NCBI GenBank assembly: GCA_038373885.1
Contig: JAWZYV010013551.1
Span: 124,001-188,000, forward strand
DNA from: Cheiracanthium punctorium
Taxonomy: Eukaryota; Arthropoda; Arachnida; Araneae; Cheiracanthiidae
DNA length: 64,000 nucleotides
Direction: 5' to 3'
Shown here one piece after another: positions 35,371 through 46,423 of the stretch. Every line of letters begins with the position of its first letter. Position 1 is the first letter of the stretch. Position numbers and translations under genes: made by a program. The notes under the pieces were generated by a model. The model saw only the letters and a program-made list of their open reading frames with translations, searched no databases and was not told where the DNA came from.

Positions 35371-35414
<44 letters not shown>
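35371..35414. repeat. (CA)n-(TA)n microsatellite, left part
   Basis: About 15 CA units followed by a TA run ending at the first base of the LTR. The TA run resumes after the 3' LTR at 42441-42455, so the retrotransposon split one compound microsatellite. The target duplication, probably 4-6 bases of TATATA, is hidden in the repeat. Confidence 0.9.
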
Positions 35415-35415
<1 letters not shown>

Positions 35416-35896
35416 GTAATGTATAAAAAGGTAATTTGGGTTTTACTAGTTTGGGTATTGTTCAAGCGGGTACTTTCACTGTAAGTTTTGGTTTCCTGTC
35501 ATACTTGCCACGCGCGCTCTGGAGCTATGTTTTATTTATTGTGTTATTTGTCAGACATCAGGCCGTCGATTCTGAGTTCTTTAGAGTGTACACGTGTCCC
35601 CACGCCTTTGTAGCCCCGGATGCGGGTCATGTTGGTAAATGTGTGTGGTTCGACTAGAGATAAGAGAGAGGCGGAGTTATGTCTTCGCAAACCACGTGGT
35701 GTGGTGAGCGTAAATACACCCGCACATTGAAATTCGAGAGACTTCTGCCACTGGAACTGCTTAATGAGTCCACGCTGATTTTTGTACCCGTCTCCCCTCC
35801 CCTCTTCTCACTCTATATTGTAACTTAAATGTAATTATCAATAAACCATATTACTTGCCTTAACTCTGGAACTTTACTGGAATATCTGACGTCACA
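35415..35896 (+). repeat. 5' LTR, 482 bp
   Basis: Begins TGTAATGTATAAAAAGG and ends TGACGTCACA. It contains a TATAAAAAG at the extreme 5' end, two CACGTG E-boxes (35591-35596 and 35692-35697, the second within ACCACGTGGT), an AATAAA signal (35840-35845) and a full CRE palindrome TGACGTCA (35887-35894) two bases from the end. Compared with the 3' LTR it lacks a duplicated TAAG. Confidence 0.95.
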
Positions 35897-36782
35897 AATA
35901 GTCGACAGGATGATTGCCTGTGTACCAATTAAAAATCTTAAATTGTAAAAAATTAACGCTTAATAGTCGTGAGACGGGGTACACTGCTTACCCGAAGATG
36001 CGGAGTGCGCCGGAGATGCGGCGTTATGCCGACCGCCTGCCGATCAGAGAGATACGTAGAACCAACTTGCCCTTCACCGACTGCAGATATCTGGACTTCC
36101 TCATTCTCTGCTTTGTCTAATTCTCTGTCGCCGTGGAAGATCAAACTACAATCGTCTGACCTCCCTTAAGCCCATCGAAAAAATTTGCGCTCCTGAGTTT
36201 TCCATAGCGACTAACGCCGCTGATGCCGACATGTAAATAAAAGAAGTGCCTGCGCCTCGTTTTTCATTTTTTTTCCCCACACGTCCACTGTTATTTTGAA
36301 AATCCGATGGAAATCGACGGAGTTTCACTGCCTTCATTGCACCCAAAACAGCCCCCCACGAGAAGTGTGCAACTGGTGAATTATTTCCCCCTTTTCTCCG
36401 TACCGAATATTTTTGTTTTTGTGCGTACAACTTAGGTTGACCGAAACTCCTTCTGCCTGCATTGAACTTGTGAGAGAAGATATTTTTTTGTGTGTGTTTT
36501 ATTTATTGTTGAAGAATGACGATTTCAACTTGTGAATATTGATTAAGTGAAGTAAGCAATTTATATTTTCAGAGTTGAAGTGAACATTAGAGTATTATAT
36601 TTAAATGGTTATTAATTGTGTGTGTGTTATTTTAAAGTGCTATTTTAGTGTTGATGAAAAAAAAATATATATATCTGCGTTTTTTTCCATTAATTAGTAT
36701 TTTCATTAAGGTAAGATTTTGTAAATTTATTGCAGTATTATTATTAATGTTGCTAAATAAAAATTCTGAATGCAATTATTAA
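35897..36782 (+). other. Retrotransposon leader with possible primer-binding site
   Basis: The leader separates the LTR from gag. The canonical TGG at the start of a primer-binding site is absent. AGTCGACAGGAT (35900-35911), three bases after the LTR, resembles the complement of the acceptor/T-arm region of arthropod tRNA-Ser without its CCA, an offset arrangement known in some Gypsy elements. This is tentative. The rest is noncoding. Confidence 0.4.
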
Positions 36783-37798
36783 ATGCTTCTCCGTTCAGGT
36801 AAAAATTTAGAAAAAAATTTCAGCATGTCGTTAGATGGTAAAGAAAATACACAAACTATTGCCACTATGTCCCTGCAAAAAAGTGATGAGTTTATTGCTC
36901 CCTTTAATTTTGAAGATAATATGAGTTTTGAGAGTTGGATAGCATATTACGAACGGTGTTGCTTACAACAAAATAAAGACGAAGACTGGAAATTTCAAAA
37001 TATAGGAAAATTTCTTAAGGGGTCTGCCTTAACAACATACATAAAATTGTAATAATTGGCAAATTGTAATAATTGGCAACAATTGATTGAAATACTAAGG
37101 GAAAAATATATTTCATGTACCGTCTTTACTTTCATGGATTTTACAAATTTAAAACTAGAAAAACTTTCGAATCTTATAACTTATTTTCATGAAAAATTAG
37201 ATATAGGTTGAAAATTGGGGCTACCTAATAATATAATATTAGAAGGATTGACCAATGGTCTTCCTAGTAATGTGAGAGCTCTTTTAACCCTGCAACCACC
37301 GAGTGGCTTAAGGTAGCGTCAAAATTAATTAAAATTCACGAACTTCCCCAACAGGCAAGCTTTACCTCCTCGCTCAATAATGCACAAAATCCTAGTTACT
37401 TTACACCCAAGCTTCGGAATTATAGACCCTACTATGCTCCTGTTTATAACCGACCAAATTGGCGTCAACCAATTCATAATTCAACCCAAGGGCGAACCCA
37501 AATAAATAATTGGCCCCGTTTTCGACCCCTATCTCAAAGTCCTCAAAGTTTACACCACCAAAATAATGTCAATTACCAAGAAAGCACACTACCGAGAACT
37601 CCATGTAGAAATTGTGAGGGGCTAGGGATAAGTAATGCTTTCCATTGGACGCATACTTGTCCCTTTAAAAGTAACAACCAAATTGCGACAAACCCATACG
37701 CGGCACCAAATATGACTCACCCGAATATGACTTCGAACAACACTATTTTAAATTCACAAAATAATGGTACTGAGACCTCGCGAGAAGAGAACTTATGA
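36783..37798 (+). pseudogene. gag: gag pseudogene of the Gypsy element
   Basis: Encodes the structural capsid/nucleocapsid polyprotein. The frame starts at ATG 36783. A capsid-like segment includes FNFEDNMSFESWIAYYERC and LKGSALTTY. The C-terminal part is basic and proline/asparagine-rich, with a knuckle-like motif CRNC...HWTHTCP at 37604-37660. Breaks are a double TAA at 37050-37055, adjoining a 17-bp tandem duplication (units 37044-37060 and 37061-37077), a TGA near 37209, and a frame change near 37300. The last part shares its frame with the protease and ends at TGA 37796-37798. The knuckle spacing C-x2-C-x9-H-x4-C is longer than the classical C-x2-C-x4-H-x4-C. Confidence 0.85.
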
Positions 37799-38395
37799 CT
37801 ATTTACTGTACCCGGGTACCTAAGGAAAAAATTGACTCAACCCAAAATTGACAATTTTGAATTTTTAAGTGTTCCCTGTGTCATAGACACTGGCTCTACA
37901 CTCTCTGTCTTGCCGCAAAGTTTTGTTGGACGATTTAATTTAGAGGTACAGAGAGTCCCGCCTTTAAATGTTACTCGGGCAGATGGACTGCTGATACTTG
38001 ATACAGTGTGTTATGATAATTTAGAAATTGGAAACATTACTCAGTGTGCAAAATTTTTTATAGTATAATCAAGCCTGCCATATGCCATATTGGGTTTACC
38101 AGTGTGTAAAAAGTTTTGTTTATATATTGATTGTGTGAATTTATGTGTTTTTCAAAATAATGTTAGATTACCTTTATACAATTATGATGCCTTATCTATG
38201 TCTCTACATTTAAATCAACCCAGTTCTTCAACCGATAGCAAAGCCTCTAAGGAAAGCGTTCCCCCTCAGACTGTTTATAAAGCTATCAATCCAAAATTAG
38301 AGGAATTATTAAATAAATATGAGAAAATCTTTGCAAAAAATAAATATGATATTGGTCGTATTAATGTAGAACCTCAACGTATAAATTTAACTTCT
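37799..38395 (+). pseudogene. pol: pol: aspartic protease and linker, broken
   Basis: The retropepsin cleaves Gag-Pol. The active-site motif DTGS, within CVIDTGSTLSVLPQ, is at 37886-37897. An AILGLP motif, equivalent to the family's ILG near the protease C-terminus, follows around 38084. A TAA at 38064-38066 interrupts the frame between them. A linker with a run of serines continues to about 38395, where the frame shifts. The protease lies in the same frame as the end of gag, separated only by TGA 37796-37798, so gag and pol may originally have been one frame or joined by stop-codon readthrough. Confidence 0.85.
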
Positions 38396-39595
38396 GACCT
38401 GACCTACCTGTTTGCCTCAGACCTTATTGAACCTCTCCTAAAGAGGAAGACGAAATTAATTCTCAGATTGAACAATTATTAAAAGCTGGTTTAATTAAGG
38501 AAAGCAATAGCCCCTATGCTGCACCCGTCACTTTAGCGTATAAACGCGACGAGGGTACCAAAACTAGACTGTGTGTGGATTATCGTAAATTAAATAACAT
38601 AGTAAAAAATAATGCCGAGCCTTTGCTACGTATTGACAGCTTATTAGATAAACTAAGTGGGGCGTAAATATTCTCCACTCTTGATTTGGCGTCTGGATTT
38701 TTGGCATGTGCCCATCCACCCTCAAGATACTGAAAAACTAGCCTTTGTAACTAATACAGGTCTCTATACGTTCCAGGTCTTGCCATTTTCCATTAAGAGA
38801 CGGCCTACTATATTTAACAGAGTCATGAGAAGAATATTAAATAAATATAAAATTAAATTTGCCTATAATTATTTTGATGACATAATGGTTTTTTCTTCTT
38901 CTATGGAAGAACATATGCAGCATTTAAAAACTATCTTCCAAATTTGTTTGCAGGAAAATATTAAATTGAAATTATCTAAATGTAACTTTGCTAAGGACAC
39001 TATAAAATTTTTGGGGTATGAGGTTAAACAAGGTCAAATTACTCCAGATAATGCTAATATTGAAATTATCAAAAATTTGAAGCCACCTACTAATATAAAG
39101 GAACTACAGAGGTTTCTTGGTTCTGTAAATGTTTATAACAGATTTATTGATCGGTATGCAAAATTAAGACGCCCTTTAAATGATTTGTTAAAGAAAAACG
39201 CTAAATGGGATTGGTCAACAAACTGTCAGAAAAGTTTTGAAACCTTAAAAAAAATTTTGATATCTAAACCTGTGTTACAATTATACGACGTTAAATTACC
39301 TATCCATGTATTTATTGATGCATCAAATAGTTCAGTTGGAGCTGTGTTTAAGCAGCCGGATGCCTCAGGTATCTTGCACCCGATTGCATATCATTCGAGA
39401 TCGCTTCGATCATATGAAAAGAATTACACTATAACTGAATTAGAATGTTTGGCTATCGTTGATGCCCTTGATAAATTTTATCATTACCTTCACGGTCAAA
39501 AATTTGTCAGTCATACTGACCACGCGGCATTGGTTTGATTAAAAAATGTCAAATATTTAAGAGGAGGATTATTCCGCTGGTCCCTTAAATTAGGT
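38396..39595 (+). pseudogene. pol: pol: reverse transcriptase and RNase H, broken
   Basis: The reverse transcriptase region carries IKESNSPYAAPV, then LCVDYRKLNNIV, FSTLDLASGF, and the catalytic motif NYFDDIMVF with YFDD at 38870-38881. After a LGYEVKQG thumb-like motif and RFLGSVNVYNRFI comes RNase H. Its acidic residues are visible in FIDASNSSVGA, TELECLAIVDA and HTDHAAL. Breaks are a frame change near 38396-38410, TGA 38428-38430, TAA 38665-38667, a one-base insertion in a T run near 38700, and TGA 39536-38538-equivalent at 39536-39538. The fingers motif that is usually PFGLKNAP is eroded here. It replicates element RNA into DNA in intact relatives. Confidence 0.92.
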
Positions 39596-40876
39596 ATGTT
39601 TGACTATGAAATAAAGTACCTAAAGGGCTCAACAAATGTCGAAGCTAATATGTTATCAAGGATTCCTCCTTCTCAACACCTCCAACTAATTCAACCTTCA
39701 GTTTTATTGTTAGATGCTGAAGAAATTAAAAATCAACAATTAGCAGAAAATATGCATGGTCCTAAATATAAAATTATTAATGATTTAATTACTATAAATA
39801 AGAAAGGATTAAAAAAAATAGTGGTGCCTATGAGCTTAAGAAAAACTTTAATGAAAAATGCACATGGAAATTTTGGCCATCCTGGTGTTCAAAAAATGTT
39901 AAGTATAATTTCACCTTCCTATTATTGGCCTCATATGACTCAAGATATTTCTAATTATGTTAAATATTGTTCGACTTGCCAATTTAACAAAAAACCTAAA
40001 CAGAAGACATTTGGTTTGTTACAGGCTGTACCTGCGACTGATAAACCCTTTGAATGTCTTTCTATTGATACTGTAGGAGGTTTCAACTATTACAATTCAA
40101 CAAAAACATATCTACATCTAATAATTGACCATGCTGCAAGATATGTTTGGGCCTCTCCTTCGAAAAGTGTCACTACTGAAATCTATGTACACTGTCTAAA
40201 ACAAATATTCAACATTCAAGTTCCTCAAAAGATACTTAGTGATAGAAATGCAGCTTTTACTGCTTCGAGTTTTAAAAAATTCCTCAAGAACTACAATACT
40301 AAACAACTATTAACTTCAGCTCATCATCCACAGACAAATGGAAAAGTAGAGAGGGTAAATCAATCCCTAGTTACTAGATTAAAATGTAAAGTTAACTCTT
40401 CACCTTCTAAAATTCCTTAGACTAAGTTACTAGAGCAGGTTATTAGTGAATATAATAACACACCTCATTCAGTAACGAAGTTTACACCCATGTATTTAAT
40501 GTTTGGAAAATTGCCATATGATTCACCTATTTCGGAAAGTACCTATCCTCCTGTTGATGAAGCTCGAAAATTAGCAAAAGAAAGGACAATAGAATTTCAT
40601 AATAAAAATAAAATTAGATAAGACAATACATTCATAGAAGCTAATTTCGAACCAGGAGATCTTGTAATTTATGAAGAATTTAACTATCCAAATACACGTA
40701 AATTATCTCCTACTTTTTCAGGTCCTTATTCAATTGTAAACAAATGTTCTTCAGTTACATTCGAAATCGATAAACCTAATTACCATACTAAGAAACCTAC
40801 GGAAATAGTTCGCACTTCTAAATTAAAACCTTATTTATCTCCTGACAAATTAAAGCTAGCCCACGAAGGTGATTAA
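39596..40876 (+). pseudogene. pol: pol: integrase, broken
   Basis: Integrase inserts the cDNA into the host genome. An HHCC zinc-binding module (H 39863, H 39878, C 39968, C 39977; H-x4-H-x29-C-x2-C) precedes the catalytic D-x57-D-x35-E triad (codons at 40067, 40241 and 40349, within IDTVG, LSDRNAAF and HPQTNGKVERV). The C-terminal part contains FEPGDLVIYEEF and a FSGPYSIV motif, the GPY/F-type module found in many Gypsy integrases. Stops are TAG 40418-40420 and TAA 40619-40621; the reading then continues to TAA 40874-40876. The frame is otherwise continuous and all catalytic residues remain. Confidence 0.92.
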
Positions 40877-41940
40877 ATTTAATTAACAATAATTGATCTT
40901 AAAAAAAAAGAAGAAAAAGAAAAATAGAAAAAAAATTTATTCAAAATTTCTAAGTGTTGAGTTTGGAACCCTGAATACTCGACATAAAGTCTATCGTCTA
41001 TCCTTTTTTCTTTTATGCTTCTACCAACCTTTCTCTGTCACCCGCTTCTCTTAGTCATTGAAGAAGTCCCCAAGTCCGAGTGTGTACGGTGTAAGTAAAA
41101 CTGCACCTTTTTTCTTTGTATATTTTATAGATATTATGCAAACAATAAATGAAGCTAGACTTAGACTAGGCTGGGACTTCCTCTCAATAATCCCCCAGTT
41201 TTTCCCAACTGTCTATTGAGTCATTTCTTCCCCTTTTTTGGAAGCTATGAGGCAATGGCCAAGTTTTCTCTTTCGTATTTGACAATGGTCTTCATTTTTC
41301 GGGATCATGTGAACCCATTTTTGTTGTCATACTATGGAGAGTTGAAAGTTTGGGCAAACTTAAAATGTCTGCAAGTGGTATTTACTATACCCCATACCTG
41401 TGTGACGGTACTGCTGTTTCACAGCTATGGTTTTCGAAATTTTCTACACACTACGCACATTTTTACATTGCCTTTACACAAAATAATTTACTCCATTTTT
41501 CCAAGTTATTTTCATACCATTCACTTTATGCCATGCAAGCCAAAGCCATAAGTATTTGCCAAAGAAAATAAATGTCAGCCATGTTTATCCATTTTGTTTA
41601 ATTATATTACTATATTGTTGTACAGTATTATTGTATCCCACCTAGGTTGTAAATATTTTACTTGTGATATTTTGAAAAAAATTGTGCGCACTCATTGTTT
41701 TATTTTTATTGTAAGATTTTCGTACTATTGCATCATTATGTTTTGTCAAATTTTAGAAACTGCATCCTGCCCCTCAAGTGTTGTACAACATAACTCCAGA
41801 ATTCTAGTCAGAAAAATTTAAGGTGTCTAAACTTGAAAATTAGATTAGTTCGCGGTTTTAAGATTAGGTTGCAAGGACGTCTGACTCGCAAGTGAGAGAC
41901 TGGCCACCTCAATGATATTGCTCGTCAGACTTCTTTTGCC
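40877..41940 (+). other. Retrotransposon 3' noncoding region
   Basis: About 1.06 kb between pol and the polypurine tract. Short frames at 41216-41551 and 41594-41821 are aromatic-rich, but lack a signal peptide, a furin-like site or a paired transmembrane anchor that would suggest an envelope gene. I treat it as noncoding. Confidence 0.6.
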
Positions 41941-41950
41941 GGGGGGGGGG
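41941..41950 (+). promoter_or_regulatory. Polypurine tract (G10)
   Basis: A run of ten G residues lies four bases (ATAT) upstream of the 3' LTR, where the plus-strand primer is expected. An all-G tract is unusual; most tracts mix A and G. Confidence 0.6.
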
Positions 41951-41954
41951 ATAT

Positions 41955-42440
41955 TGTTATGTATAAAAAGGCAATTTGGGTTTTACTAGTTTGGGTATTG
42001 TTTCAGCGGGTACTTTCACTGTAAGTAAGTTTTGCTTTCCTGTCATACTTGCCACGCGCGCTCTGGAGCTATGTTTTATTTATTTTGTTATTTGTCAGAC
42101 ATCAGGCAGTCGATTCTGAGTTCTTTAGAGTGTACACGTGTCCCCACGCCTTTGTAGCCCCGGATGCGGGTCATGTTGGTAAATGTGTGTGGTTCGACTA
42201 GAGATAAGAGAGAGGCGGAGTTATGTCTTCTCAAACCACGTGGTGTGGTGAGCGTAAATACACACGCACATCGAAATTCGAGAGACTTCTGCCACTGGGA
42301 CTGCTTAATGAGTCCACGCTGATTTTTGTACCCGTCTCCCCTCCCCTCTTCTCACTCTATATTGTAACTTAAATGTAATTATCAATAAACCATTTTACCT
42401 GCCTTAACTCTGGAACTTTACTGGAATATCTGACGTCACA
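41955..42440 (+). repeat. 3' LTR, 486 bp
   Basis: Begins TGTTATGTATAAAAAGG and ends TGACGTCACA. It carries the same two E-boxes (42135-42140 and 42237-42242), AATAAA (42384-42389) and CRE (42431-42438) as the 5' LTR. Relative to the 5' LTR it has a TAAG duplication and 13 substitutions. Confidence 0.95.
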
Positions 42441-43694
42441 TATATATATATATATGTATTTAGTAAAATATGGACTTAAATCATTAAGAATATGTGGAAA
42501 GTAATACGAAATCATTGAACCCAAAATACGATAAGGGTATCATTTTAAACAGTTCGAAGTTTAGACGCCAACATTACTCAATGCTGGCTAGACATTAATG
42601 AATAGCTTGAGACCAATCTTGTCACAGAGTCAACTTGTCTAAGCTTTATTTTGGACAGATATTTTACGTTGATGTTTCAGGTTAGTGACTTTAGAGAAAT
42701 AACAGATAACCTTTTAAAGAAAGTGTTACGTAAACTACTAGGTAACAACGGTTCGTGCATTAAGAGAAGAGTGGAGGTTAGTGCTTTTAGAATTGTTTAT
42801 TTTCCAAAAATAAAGGAAAAATAAATAAGAGATGTATCACTCAATTATTTCCTAGTGTAATAAAAATAAGAAGCTCATTTTATAATATAAATAACATATA
42901 AATTTTTCCCTACCCATTTCGTTTCGATGAAAAGAAAATCTATAGGAATTATTCCGAATTCAGTCACTATGTAGATGCAAGATCGATTTTAACTAAAACA
43001 GTTTTGAAATATTATATTTTAGATTTTAGCTCTCAATAAATCAGTACTGAAATAGTGCAAAGAACATAAATCTAAATTTATTACCTGCCACTGGTGCTGG
43101 TTAAAAATTCTTGTAGGTGCACCCACTCAAAACAGTATTCGGTAATGTAAAAAGGTATTCGATGCACTCCACTAGAAAACTTTTCTGAGAGGGTGTATAT
43201 GATAAAAAAATCTAATTTTATTCGTTCTTGCAATTTGATTTTAAAAATTAGTATTTACATGCATTGCTAAAAACTACATTTATACTTATTTAAAGTGCGT
43301 CGAAATCTCTAATTGAAGTATGCCATCAAACGGCGCGGATAGAATTTAAAAAACAGTGCTAATGATTGTCAAAATAAATTATGCTTCAAAACATCTAAAA
43401 CAATGCAATCTGCAAACTATATCCTAAAATTATGGCCTACACACTCCCTCTCAAAAAAGTATTCCAGTGAAAGCGAAATTTCCTATTTTAGCTTTAATTA
43501 TGAAATACTATAAAAATGCATAACTTAATTAATATCTTAATGATAAATATTTTTTTAATATTTCGAAATAATGTAGAAGTTGACTTTCTCTCAAATCCTT
43601 TTTTGAGAGAGTGTACAGAGTATTATAAAAAATCACATTCGATTTTGCTTTGTTTTTTTCGTAATTTCGATTATTTTTTTCATAATTTCTGTAC
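42441..43694. other. TA microsatellite remainder, then AT-rich DNA
   Basis: 42441-42455 is the continuation of the TA run split by the retrotransposon. The rest shows no supportable gene. Confidence 0.5.
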
Positions 43695-43912
43695 GACACC
43701 TGAAACATGATCATCCAACGTGCCTTTTTCCTTTCAGGAACCATTAAAGAGTGGTTTAATAGCATTACTTTTTTTTAAATGAACGAGAAGGAATTTTCCT
43801 GGACGTAGTATTTTTTCCTACTTTATTTTGAACAATTTTTCAATTTACATTGCCCACTTATCTTTACCTCATAAAGAATTAATTTGTGTTAGCATATTTT
43901 TGGGACACTCTG
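43695..43912. mobile_element. CAGGG(T)GTCCC-family TIR element, truncated copy
   Basis: The right end ATTTTTGGGACACTCTG/TA and internal blocks (CCTGAAACATGATCATCCAAC, TTTTGAACAATTTTTCAATTTACATTG) match the right halves of 31982-32627 and 44345-45207. No left end is visible, so this copy is truncated. The frames at 43516-43765 overlap it on both strands. Confidence 0.7.
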
Positions 43913-44344
43913 TATAACTGTAACTGTCAAAATTGCACTCTAGACAGTTCATGTTTCTTTTACTAATGTTTATGCGTCAGATAAATCATGCAAGATGCGT
44001 TAGATAAATCTAAAAATAAATGCTACACATTCTTAAGAAGAATTTGAAAAAAATAATAATTGATAAACGAATGAATAAATGCCTTGCAGCATTCGAGTGG
44101 GCTTTTAATTAGAAATGAAAACATAAGTTTTTTTTTGTTGCATTTGCCTGCGTAAGCTCCGCTGTATCTGACAATTTTCATTAAAACGTTACAAGAAGCA
44201 AAAGTCTTTCAAACAACAGTGATTTAAAACTGTTTTTTTTTAACGAAGCATTTTATACTTAGTAACATAAAAAAACCTAATTAATGGTTACACTAAGCAA
44301 ATACATGAATGTAAGGTGTATTATAATGCCTCAGTAGCAATATG
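43913..44344. other. AT-rich spacer
   Basis: Nothing supportable. Confidence 0.4.
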
Positions 44345-45207
44345 CAGGGTTTCCCAAAAAGGTGCCCGCAAAAACGTGGTAATGGGTTTTAATTCTTTAT
44401 CTATTAGAGATAAGTATGCAGTGTAAATTGGAAAAATGTTCAACATAAGGTCGGAAATAAGACTTCGTTAAGAAAAAATCCCTCTCGTTAATTTTCAAAA
44501 AGTTACACTTTCTAAATTTTTATACGACCCCCGTGCAAAAACATTCTCAATTAGCAACATGTGCCCCATACACTCATGAGGTGATGTACCAAATTTGAGG
44601 CTTTCATCATACGTAGTCGAAGAGATATTTTTACAGAAAGATAATCGGGGACTACACATGATTTTGTATGTGAACGTCTATTCCTAGAGTGAAAAAAATA
44701 TTTTCTTTCGCAATTTCTGTACAACCCCTGAAATGCGATCATTCAACCTGATTTTTTTTCACTTCGAAAACTATTGAAAAGTAGTTTAAGTCAGCGTTAT
44801 ATTTATCTCCATATCTCTGGCACTTTTTAAGGTATAGTTCTCAAATTTCATAAGTCGCCTTTTTAGAGTATCAGGCATATTTCATTAATTGGGAGTTGTT
44901 TAGTACGGGGGGGTCGTATAAAAATGTACAAAGTGTAATATTGTGCAAGCACAGCCAGCTGTTCAAAAAAGGGTCTCTAGAACTGTGGCACGCGATGTAC
45001 GTTTCGATCGTCCGCCATCTTGCTGGTACTTAAGTCGAGCAATGGCAACGGCTGCCCTTTTTTCAGCATTGGGAAAGGGTTGCGCCTCAAAGGGTTAAAG
45101 CAGTATTATTTCCGCCCTTATTTTGAACATTTCTTCAATTTACACGGTCCATTTATCTCTAATAGAGAAAGAATTAAAGCCCGGTACCACCTTTTTGGGA
45201 CACCCTG
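44345..45207. mobile_element. CAGGG(T)GTCCC-family TIR element, full copy
   Basis: The left end is CAGGGTTTCCCAAAAAGGTG and the inverted right end CAGGGTGTCCCAAAAAGGTGG. Inner TIR similarity extends through TTAATTCTTTATCTATTAGAGATAA and its inverse. The length is 863 bp, and TG and TA flanks suggest a decayed TA duplication. It contains a GC-richer insert relative to 31982-32627, including GCACAGCCAGCTGTTC and CGCCATCTTGCTGGTAC. No transposase is present. Confidence 0.85.
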
Positions 45208-45879
45208 TATATAACCCTATATAAGCATAATTTATATTTCAATGAATTGTGTGTGCGTTTCAGATGAATGCTTATGTGTTGGGGAAAAAAAATCACCGTG
45301 ATTGCAAAAGTCACGTGTTAAGCGTTTTAATGTTAAAAGCAGCTAATTTATCAAATTTAGTTAATGTCAAATCGCTATAACTCTGTTCCTAGGAAAACCA
45401 ATATGAAAAATAGCGGGTTTGTTAAGTTGCTCACCTGTATTTGTCATAAATACATTAAATATGGTGAAAACTCAAGTTGATAGCCAGAGGTTTTGCCTGC
45501 CATGGTGCATTGATTCCTCAGGAGAACAGATATTGCTCGTCAAAACTGAAAGTCTGTAACTTCTGGGATCACCAATAGTTAAAACAGTGGTCACCCAGGT
45601 GGTGTGTCTCAACGCACACGGCTGAGTACCACTAACTGCACATGGGCCCGCTCATACTCAGCCAGGACCCGAATCATGTCCTTGCGCTTACGGCAAATCA
45701 TCACTATTTGCGCCAACAATGTGTCAAGGAATGTTGAACCATCGAGGAATGAGTTACCTGGTCGAATCACGTTTTCTGGTTAATGAAATTAACAAGCGAT
45801 TATAAATAGATCGATATCTAACAAAATACCTTGCAACCTTCTAACTGCACAGATAGCAGAGTATAAGGAACTGGCTGCA
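45208..45879. other. Probable continuation of a Tc1-like relic, weak
   Basis: A GC-richer stretch from about 45470 may include the 5' part of the Tc1 relic below, but I cannot identify its helix-turn-helix or catalytic residues. Confidence 0.3.
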
Positions 45880-46180
45880 GTATTATAACGTGTGCGATGT
45901 TTTCACAGGACACATTAGGACACATTATCAACTTAGAACAATCCCGATGTATGTGCTCCATATGCACATCATTGCAGATCAGTGCACCGTTCATAGTCTG
46001 AGCGTTTCGCGAGGGCTATTGCGTTTACCAACAGAATAAAGCATTCTGTTATAAGGACCACATTGCTACGATGTGGTACCAGGGACATTCTCACATATTT
46101 AAGGTCTTCACCTTCGAATTCACCTGACATCAATCCAGTCGAATATTTGTGATTTCACTTCAAAAACCGAATTTTTGCTA
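45880..46180 (+). pseudogene. Tc1/mariner transposase relic, C-terminal fragment
   Basis: At 46108-46149 the plus strand reads SNSPDINPVEYL, a close match to the SPDLNPIEHLW signature that carries the last catalytic acidic residue of Tc1-like transposases. The next codon is TGA. Upstream sequence contains pieces that could correspond to the DNAxxH region, but the frame is lost. This is a short, dead fragment. Confidence 0.65.
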
Positions 46181-46423
46181 CTACGTTATTACCTTAAAAT
46201 TTGCAGAAATTGCAGTTCCAGTTGGTGAGTGCCTGGGACCAAATACTATAAATTACCTGTCTAACCTTGCTGTTATTACTTTACCTTGTTGAAACAATGC
46301 CATTCACTTGTTGTCGATTTTGAGGTTAAAAAGTGGCCCTACTTCATAGAAAAAAACTCGAGTCAGCATGTTGTCGTACGGACCAAAGTGCTTAAATTTA
46401 ATGCAAATGCAAATAACTAGTTA

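Larger units (their letters stand above)
35415..42440 (+). mobile_element. Ty3/Gypsy (Metaviridae-type) LTR retrotransposon, full length, inactive
   Basis: The 7.03-kb element has two TG...CA LTRs. Internally come a leader, gag with a zinc-knuckle motif, protease, reverse transcriptase, RNase H and integrase, in the order diagnostic of Ty3/Gypsy rather than Copia. By my base-by-base comparison the LTRs differ at 13 positions plus one 4-bp indel over 482 aligned bases, so the insertion is not recent. Gag and pol carry several stops and frameshifts, so this copy cannot act autonomously. No envelope-like gene is recognised between pol and the 3' LTR. Frames within the LTRs and leader (for example 35436-35657 and 36146-36430) are by-products. 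Confidence 0.95.

Noticed and set aside
35436..35657. Frame within the 5' LTR
   Set aside because: LTR sequence with regulatory motifs; the frame is not kept in the 3' LTR because of the TAAG indel.
36146..36430. 94-codon antisense frame in the retrotransposon leader
   Set aside because: Antisense to the element and without a recognised domain.
41216..41551. Possible envelope gene of the Gypsy element
   Set aside because: Aromatic-rich but short, with no signal peptide, cleavage motif or anchor; better explained as 3' noncoding DNA.
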